Below the pieces are notes generated by a model. It was not told the origin of the DNA and searched no databases. It saw only the letters and a list, made by a program, of their open reading frames with translations. 64,000 nucleotides of DNA. Source: Chitinophaga niabensis (GTDB taxonomy: Bacteria; Bacteroidota; Bacteroidia; Chitinophagales; Chitinophagaceae). The stretch lies in the NCBI RefSeq assembly GCF_039545795.1, contig NZ_CP154260.1, positions 5,027,001 to 5,091,000 of the forward strand, in the 5' to 3' direction. Position 1 is the first letter of the stretch, and every line of letters begins with the position of its first letter. A program made the translations under genes and the position numbers. Positions 59,287 through 64,000 of this stretch are shown piece by piece.

Positions 59287-60129
59287 TTATTGGGGAGCGA
59301 CAACTGTTTGTTGGTTCACAATCGGCCAAACACCCGGCGTTGGAACACTTACACCTTTTGTTTTCCCACGCAGCCCTGCATCTGCACCGAAATAGTACAA
59401 AGGCCAGCCTTTATAGGTAAGCTGTTTTTTGGTGAACACATTGATCACCGCAAAATCCGTAGCAGCCACACCGGTAGGTACCTTTTTCAGTTCCGCTACC
59501 TCGTAGATCGGCCAGGTGGCATTATTGCTGAAATCTTCCTTGGTATATTTATTTACATTGTTCCTGTCGTTCTTAAAACCATACAGCGTACGGCCATTCG
59601 CATCTGTAAAATATTGCACAATCTCTACACCTTCCACATAAGCGCTGGTATACTGTTTACCATTGTTCCCGATCAACGGGCCATTCATGAGCATAATGGT
59701 ATAATCCGGTTTTGCCACAAACCATACTTTACCTACGTTCTCTCCTTTTGCTTCACCCGCAGCCGCATCTGTTTTGTAGTAATACAAAGGCCAGCCTTTA
59801 TAGGTATTTTGCTTTGCGCCATCCGGACGGGTAATGGTCCCAAAATCCGCCGCAGCTAAACCTGCTCCCAGGCGGAGTGTAGTGGTATAAAAGATAGGCC
59901 AGGCATCCCTGCATCCGCCGGTGCAGACAGAATTACCCGTGGTATCCCTTGTGTAATAATAGAGCGTACGGCCGGCACTGTCCGTCAGTACCTGACCCAG
60001 TGGGGCAATTTCTTTCAGTACAACATTGTCAACCGGGGGTGGAGGAACAGGGGGCGCCTGATCTCTTGTACAAGCCACTGACAGGCATGCGAGGGCAATC
60101 ACAGTGATGTGTGCTTTTGTGTTCAGCAT
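59287..60129 (-). CDS. Lipoprotein with COG4315-type secreted repeats
   Basis: A 280-residue lipoprotein (MLNTKAHITVIALACLSVAC, lipobox SVAC, then a Pro-rich linker APPVPPPPVDN). Two copies of a repeat pair follow: LTDSAGRTLYYYTRDTTGNS with CRDAWPIFYTTTLR and TYKGWPLYYYKTDA, then FTDANGRTLYGFKNDRN with ATWPIYEVAELKKVP and TYKGWPLYYFGADA. 'GRTLY.f..D' and 'YKGWPLYYF' are the hallmarks of the secreted repeat of unknown function (Lipoprotein_15, COG4315). The function is unknown, but the family is often linked to surface-exposed electron transfer or stress. Confidence 0.9.
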   Translation of the reverse strand: MLNTKAHITVIALACLSVACTRDQAPPVPPPPVDNVVLKEIAPLGQVLTDSAGRTLYYYTRDTTGNSVCTGGCRDAWPIFYTTTLRLGAGLAAADFGTITRPDGAKQNTYKGWPLYYYKTDAAAGEAKGENVGKVWFVAKPDYTIMLMNGPLIGNNGKQYTSAYVEGVEIVQYFTDANGRTLYGFKNDRNNVNKYTKEDFSNNATWPIYEVAELKKVPTGVAATDFAVINVFTKKQLTYKGWPLYYFGADAGLRGKTKGVSVPTPGVWPIVNQQTVVAPQ

Positions 60130-60175
60130 AATGATTAACGGTTAAGATTATAAACTATCCGCTAATACGGGGAGG

Positions 60176-60205
60176 AAGTTTTCCGGGTTGCCTGCCGGAG
60201 AACTT
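60176..60205. promoter_or_regulatory. Hairpin in the leader of the COG4315 lipoprotein
   Basis: AAGTTTTCCGG (60176-60186) and CCGGAGAACTT (60195-60205) pair over 11 positions with one wobble, 47 bp upstream of the lipoprotein start. It may be an attenuator, operator or mRNA 5' stabiliser. Confidence 0.45.
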
Positions 60206-60310
60206 TATTCAGATTGATGCTATTTTAACAAAGCTCAGGTTCGTCACTTGTATAAGACAGGTTTGTTACGTGTTCGCTTAGCCTTCCTACGGGGCCCATG
60301 AGAAAATACT

Positions 60311-60342
60311 ATAAAAAAGGCCCCGGGAATTCCCGGAGCCTT
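60311..60342 (-). terminator. Rho-independent terminator of the TonB receptor gene
   Basis: AAGGCCCCGGGA (60317-60328) and TCCCGGAGCCTT (60331-60342) form a 12-position stem with one mismatch. On the reverse strand a T-run follows. It lies 7 bp after the receptor stop. Confidence 0.9.
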
Positions 60343-60349
60343 ACAATAA

Positions 60350-62695
60350 TCAGAATTTAAGGATGAGGTTAACAGCGTAATTACGCGGAGGCTGTGGTTC
60401 TCCCCAGGGCCCCCAGTATTTTGTATTGGTGATATTATCCAGCTTCACGCCAATGCGGTATCCGGGACGGTCATAGAAAATAGTTCCGTTCACCAGCGCA
60501 TATGCCGGGAAGAATAAAGTGTTCGCATCATTGAATGGTGTTTCACTGTTGTAGAAAACACCACCGGCAATGCCCAGGCCTTGTACCTTACCTTTGGGCA
60601 TCCGGTAACTGATCCATGCATTCCCCATGTGTTTACCACCGGAACGTGCCGGGCGTTTGCCCTCGAAATTGCTGGCTCTCACAATCTCACTTTCATTAAA
60701 ACCATATCCTGCCATAATGTTCAATCCCGGAACAGGATTGGTGATCAGCTCCACTTCCACACCCTTGCTTTTTTGCTTACCATCCTGTACCTGGAAAGCA
60801 TTATCCACCGGATCAGTTCTCAGTTTATCCGATACCGTGATATCATAGAAACTCAGTGTTGCATTTAGTTTACCACTGAACATCTCCGCTTTCACACCAC
60901 CTTCCCACTGATTAGCCTGTTCAGGTTTGAAGATATTCCCGTTCCTGTCCAAAGTACCGGTATAAGAGAACCCATTCATATAGTTAGCGAAAACAGAGAG
61001 TTGTTCTTTTAACACCTGGTACACTACGCCGAATTTAGGAGACAGGGATGTTTTACTATAGTTGCCGGTAGTTTTACCATTTACAAAAGAGTAAGTGCCT
61101 TTGTTATCCACTTTGTCCCAGCGAAGGCTCATCATCAACAATAAGCGGTCTGTGAAGTTTATCACATCTGCGCCGTAGATACCATAACGGTCTATCTGGC
61201 TTTGGTAGTGAGAAGCCAATGGTGTTTCAGACAGGCGGCGTTCTATTTTCTCTGCCAGCATAATAGGTGAGCTGCCATTCTTTATGTTGATGGTATCATA
61301 CATAAAGTTCATCAGGAAAGTAGGTTGTGTAATATCCGCCAGGTAATCTGCACCGATCAGCACACGGTGACGTATACTCCCTGTATTGAATTCCCCGTTG
61401 ATATTCTGCTGTACGTTGATGCTTTGGTAATTGTGGCTGTACTTCTGTATCTTCCTTGTCAGGGAATCACTGGCCCTGCCGTACAGCGTGCCGGAGAACT
61501 GTAACTGATTGCGCGCATTCACACCTCCTGTGGAGAACAGCGTAGTGGTATTCCACTTGCTGTTGAACTTATAATTCATTTGTGCGTATACGTTATAACC
61601 CGGGAAGGTAGAGGTCAGATCGTTTGAATAGAACGTTTTATAATAGTATTGCTCCATCTCCTTATAATTTTTGATGCTGGCATCCGGGTTCAGGTAAGCC
61701 ACGGCGGAAGTACCATAATTACGGAACAGTTCCAGGTCAAAAAGGAAGGAGAGCTTTTCGTTTGCTTTATACGTTAAAGCTGTAGCCAGGAAATAGTTCT
61801 GTTTGAAACCTGCATCCTGGAAGCTCTGCGATGCATGGCGGCCGATATTCACTCTCAGCAGGGTGGTTTTATCCTCATTCAGCGGAGCATTGATATCAGC
61901 CGTGATGCGGTTCAGGCCAAAGCTGCCGGCTGTGAGCGCCAGTTCCGTCTTAAAGGTTTCAAACGGCTTTTTGGTCACCCTGTTCACAAGGCCGCCGTAA
62001 GACACAGCACCGGAACCGAACAGTGTGCCTGAAGGGCCTTTGATCACTTCAATCCTTTCCAGGTTAGCAGGGTCTACCGTGATCAGCTGATTAGCCACTA
62101 ATCCGTTGCGCACAAAACTCCCTGTTCTGAAACCACGGATAATAGCAGAGGTACGGCCATTGCTCACTGTTTCCGTAGAATTCACACCCGCCACATTTTT
62201 AATCGCATCTTTATAATCCAGGATGATCTGCTCCTTCATTAATTCTGCCGGCACCACGGTATACACCTGTGGGTTCTCAATGTTCTTTAAAGGCATGCGA
62301 ACAGCAGATTCACTTTCCTTACGGGCAAACCTGTTCCTGTCACCCGCGATCACCACTTCCCGCAGTGTTTTCTGGGAGAGGGTCATCTTCACATCCACGG
62401 TAGTGGTTTCACCGGCTTTCACGGTAACGGACTGCGTGTATTTATCATGATCAAATAAGAATACTTCCAGTTCATAAGTACCTGGTTTCAGGTTGCGGAA
62501 AATAAAGCTGCCTGTTTCATCGCTCAGGGCTTGCCTGCGGGTATCTTTCAACCGCACACCCACTGATGCTGCCGGTTCCCCTTCAGCAGTAGCTACCTGT
62601 CCTTTAATAATACCGGTGGAAGATTGTGCGAAAATGGTTGATTGCGGGACCAGTATAAGGCATACAAGGCCCAGGGCAATAATGATTGCTCTCAT
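60350..62695 (-). CDS. TonB-dependent siderophore-type receptor
   Basis: A 781-residue outer-membrane receptor. Signal peptide (through TIFAQ, residue 24), then a carboxypeptidase-regulatory-like beta domain (GIIKGQVATAEGEPAASVGV), then the plug with YKDAIKNVAGVNSTETVSNG, RTSAIIRGFRTGSFVRNG and LERIEVIKGPSGTLFGSGAV, and a 22-strand barrel that ends NYAVNLILKF with C-terminal Phe. SAIIRGF and VIKGPSGTLFG fit the TonB-siderophore branch (FhuA/FoxA-like) rather than SusC. There is no STN domain, so there is no direct link to an ECF sigma factor. The ligand is unknown. It has its own terminator. Confidence 0.93.
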   Translation of the reverse strand: MRAIIIALGLVCLILVPQSTIFAQSSTGIIKGQVATAEGEPAASVGVRLKDTRRQALSDETGSFIFRNLKPGTYELEVFLFDHDKYTQSVTVKAGETTTVDVKMTLSQKTLREVVIAGDRNRFARKESESAVRMPLKNIENPQVYTVVPAELMKEQIILDYKDAIKNVAGVNSTETVSNGRTSAIIRGFRTGSFVRNGLVANQLITVDPANLERIEVIKGPSGTLFGSGAVSYGGLVNRVTKKPFETFKTELALTAGSFGLNRITADINAPLNEDKTTLLRVNIGRHASQSFQDAGFKQNYFLATALTYKANEKLSFLFDLELFRNYGTSAVAYLNPDASIKNYKEMEQYYYKTFYSNDLTSTFPGYNVYAQMNYKFNSKWNTTTLFSTGGVNARNQLQFSGTLYGRASDSLTRKIQKYSHNYQSINVQQNINGEFNTGSIRHRVLIGADYLADITQPTFLMNFMYDTINIKNGSSPIMLAEKIERRLSETPLASHYQSQIDRYGIYGADVINFTDRLLLMMSLRWDKVDNKGTYSFVNGKTTGNYSKTSLSPKFGVVYQVLKEQLSVFANYMNGFSYTGTLDRNGNIFKPEQANQWEGGVKAEMFSGKLNATLSFYDITVSDKLRTDPVDNAFQVQDGKQKSKGVEVELITNPVPGLNIMAGYGFNESEIVRASNFEGKRPARSGGKHMGNAWISYRMPKGKVQGLGIAGGVFYNSETPFNDANTLFFPAYALVNGTIFYDRPGYRIGVKLDNITNTKYWGPWGEPQPPRNYAVNLILKF

Positions 62696-62864
62696 GGTAT
62701 TGTTTTATAGTTATGGATCGCCGCAAAGCTACATACCCCTTCCGCGAGGAGTTTATGCATTCGGGAAAATGATTTACGGGATTGGGAATAATCTGGTAGG
62801 GGTTGACTTTGGGGTTTGCGTTTATAACATGGCCTGGAAGCACTATGCTTCCAGACCAAAAAAA
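62696..62864. other. Intergenic segment between GH127 and the TonB receptor
   Basis: 169 bp. It includes the hairpin at 62831-62857 and the probable receptor promoter. There is no ORF. Confidence 0.4.
62831..62857. terminator. Hairpin after GH127, terminator-like
   Basis: GGCCTGGAAGCA (62831-62842) and TGCTTCCAGACC (62846-62857) form a 12-position stem with one G-T-type pair around CTA. It lies 7 bp after the GH127 stop. A T-run precedes rather than follows it on the coding strand, so termination is likely but not canonical. Confidence 0.55.
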
Positions 62865-64000
62865 TTATAGTTCCTTAGGATCCAGCAACTGCGGCATCCA
62901 CACCCTGAACATGGGCAGGGATGCTGCATTCCCTGCAGATGCATAATCACACAACGAAAGGGGAACAGCTTTCGTTCCTCCTTCTGCATAAGATTCCGGT
63001 ATACACATTGCAGTAAACTGCATCCAGATACCATCTTTATTTACGTCCTTTAATGTAAGCGCAATATGTTTGCTTTTATCTGCAACAGGTTTTACAATAG
63101 CCCCAAAGTCAGGCCCCGGCAATCTTGCATCCCTGGCCAGCAATACCGGCCCACGCAGAATAGCCACATACTTCGGCTCAGATCCTGATGTTTCAATACG
63201 GCCCCTCATGTCCAGCTCCAATGCCAATGTATCTCCCTTTGCCCATTTACGTTTGATCGCTGCATAGGTACCTGGTGTTACATTAGCTACAGCCTCTCCA
63301 TTCACGGTTAATGTAGACGTTTCACTCCATGCAGGGATACGTACGCGTAAGGTCATTTCTTCCGCTTTAGCCAATTGTACACCTATCGCTATTTTCCCCG
63401 TTACCGGGTAATCGGTATGTTGCTGCAAAACCACCTGCTGGCCGGAAGGTGATCTTAACACAAACTCCCCTTCCGTAAAGAAGTTAACAGACAAACCATC
63501 TTTGCCAGACATTGCCACCGTTAAAGGCAAAGTGAACAAACCCCTCGGCCCGCTGGCCTCACAGCAGTTCAACCCCATGCCACATTGTTCACTCCCTTTG
63601 AGCCGTTGCCCATATAAAGGCGTATACTTTGCCCATGCAGCACCATCTGTACTCATGGAACCTAATAATGCATTGTAGTAAGTCTGCTCAATAGCATCTG
63701 CATATTTCGCTTCTCCCGTTAAGCGCAACAACTGCTGGCTTAACTTGATCCAGGTAGCCGTAACACAGGTTTCCTGGTAATGATGTATCGGCGCCGTTTG
63801 TAAATGCGCACCACCAAACCAGCATTCCAAAGCAGAACCGGAACCGGCCACATTGATCTCTGTATTCCTGATATTCTCCCAGGTTCTCTCCACCGCCTGT
63901 TTATATTTCTCTTCTCCCGTTAAACGATAATATTCCAGCAACCCTTCGTAGCAGGACATCATCTCATAAGCCTTCTGCCCCTGATCCCATCCATACCAAT
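62865..64000 (-). CDS. GH127-type (DUF1680) beta-L-arabinofuranosidase, 5'-truncated
   Basis: The reverse-strand frame is open from the right edge, so only the C-terminal 378 residues or so are visible. It starts in WYGWDQGQKAYEMMSCYEGLL and contains AGSGSALECWFGGA, HHYQETCVTATWIKLSQQLL, AKYTPLYGQRLKGSEQCGMG, and LNCCEASGPRGLFTLPLTVA. The Glu-x-Cys of QETCV and the adjacent Cys-Cys of NCCEA fit the zinc-cysteine active site of GH127. The end is a beta-sandwich (LRVRIPAWSETSTLTVNGEA). It probably trims arabinose, which fits the pectin theme; the signal peptide is outside the window. Related families (GH146) share these motifs. Confidence 0.9.
   Translation of the reverse strand, partial: WYGWDQGQKAYEMMSCYEGLLEYYRLTGEEKYKQAVERTWENIRNTEINVAGSGSALECWFGGAHLQTAPIHHYQETCVTATWIKLSQQLLRLTGEAKYADAIEQTYYNALLGSMSTDGAAWAKYTPLYGQRLKGSEQCGMGLNCCEASGPRGLFTLPLTVAMSGKDGLSVNFFTEGEFVLRSPSGQQVVLQQHTDYPVTGKIAIGVQLAKAEEMTLRVRIPAWSETSTLTVNGEAVANVTPGTYAAIKRKWAKGDTLALELDMRGRIETSGSEPKYVAILRGPVLLARDARLPGPDFGAIVKPVADKSKHIALTLKDVNKDGIWMQFTAMCIPESYAEGGTKAVPLSLCDYASAGNAASLPMFRVWMPQLLDPKEL

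Noticed and set aside
1..64000. tRNA, rRNA, transposase or phage genes
   Set aside because: None was seen; only a possible IS-end-like hairpin at 8802-8835.

Overview
The window looks like chromosome from a glycan-degrading Bacteroidota, most probably Chitinophagaceae and close to Chitinophaga. The reasons are paired SusC/SusD outer-membrane systems, many Lys-rich signal peptides ending in 'AQ', lipoproteins with short 'SC' or 'AC' lipoboxes, GH92/GH105/GH106/PL11/CE12 enzymes, LytS/LytTR signalling and few clear Shine-Dalgarno sequences. Taxonomy is inferred from gene content only.

Layout. 1-2733: pentose-phosphate genes gnd and zwf (zwf runs off the left edge), reverse strand. 2856-7374: a small membrane protein, a secreted VOC protein, a GDSL esterase, a SnoaL-like protein, and an alpha/beta-hydrolase with its TetR regulator; the last two share a near-identical operator. 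7641-14874: a solo GH105, a DUF4198-like protein, an unknown secreted protein, a Zn-alcohol dehydrogenase divergent from an AraC regulator, and a beta-propeller lipoprotein. 14970-42644: one very long reverse-strand transcription unit of about 28 kb. In transcription order it runs: four-FAS1 lipoprotein, SusC, SusD, two FAS1 lipoproteins, a second SusC and SusD, a tiny secreted ORF, GH106, a six-hairpin glycosidase, a GH43-like protein, a sialate-type O-acetylesterase, GH28, PL11, CE12, GH105. This reads as a rhamnogalacturonan-I utilisation locus. 42956-45303: a second CE12 esterase and a GntR/LacI-type regulator. 45643-51801: forward L-rhamnose operon (transporter, aldolase/lactaldehyde dehydrogenase fusion, mutarotase, isomerase, kinase). 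51896-64000, reverse strand: GH92, a Tat-exported phosphoesterase, a LytTR regulator with two LytS-like kinases (one apparently a pseudokinase), two lipoproteins, a siderophore-type TonB receptor and a truncated GH127.

How it works together: CE12 esterases deacetylate rhamnogalacturonan, PL11 and GH28 cut the backbone, SusCD and FAS1 proteins bind and import fragments, GH105 removes unsaturated galacturonyl ends, GH106 releases L-rhamnose. The rhamnose operon then converts it to dihydroxyacetone phosphate and lactate. The GntR regulator sits between the two halves and probably controls both.

Most unusual observation: at several genes that stand before a non-coding gap, the last codons plus the stop are repeated, intact or degenerate, just downstream of the true stop. 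The best cases are 58720-58918 (about five extra copies of the last ten codons), 51793-51935 (66-bp tandem units after the rhamnulokinase-like gene), 54112-54193 and 3895-3967; 3673-3800 is a related array. I call these 3'-end echoes. Whether they are neutral slippage products, RNA elements, or a reservoir of alternative C-termini cannot be decided from sequence alone.
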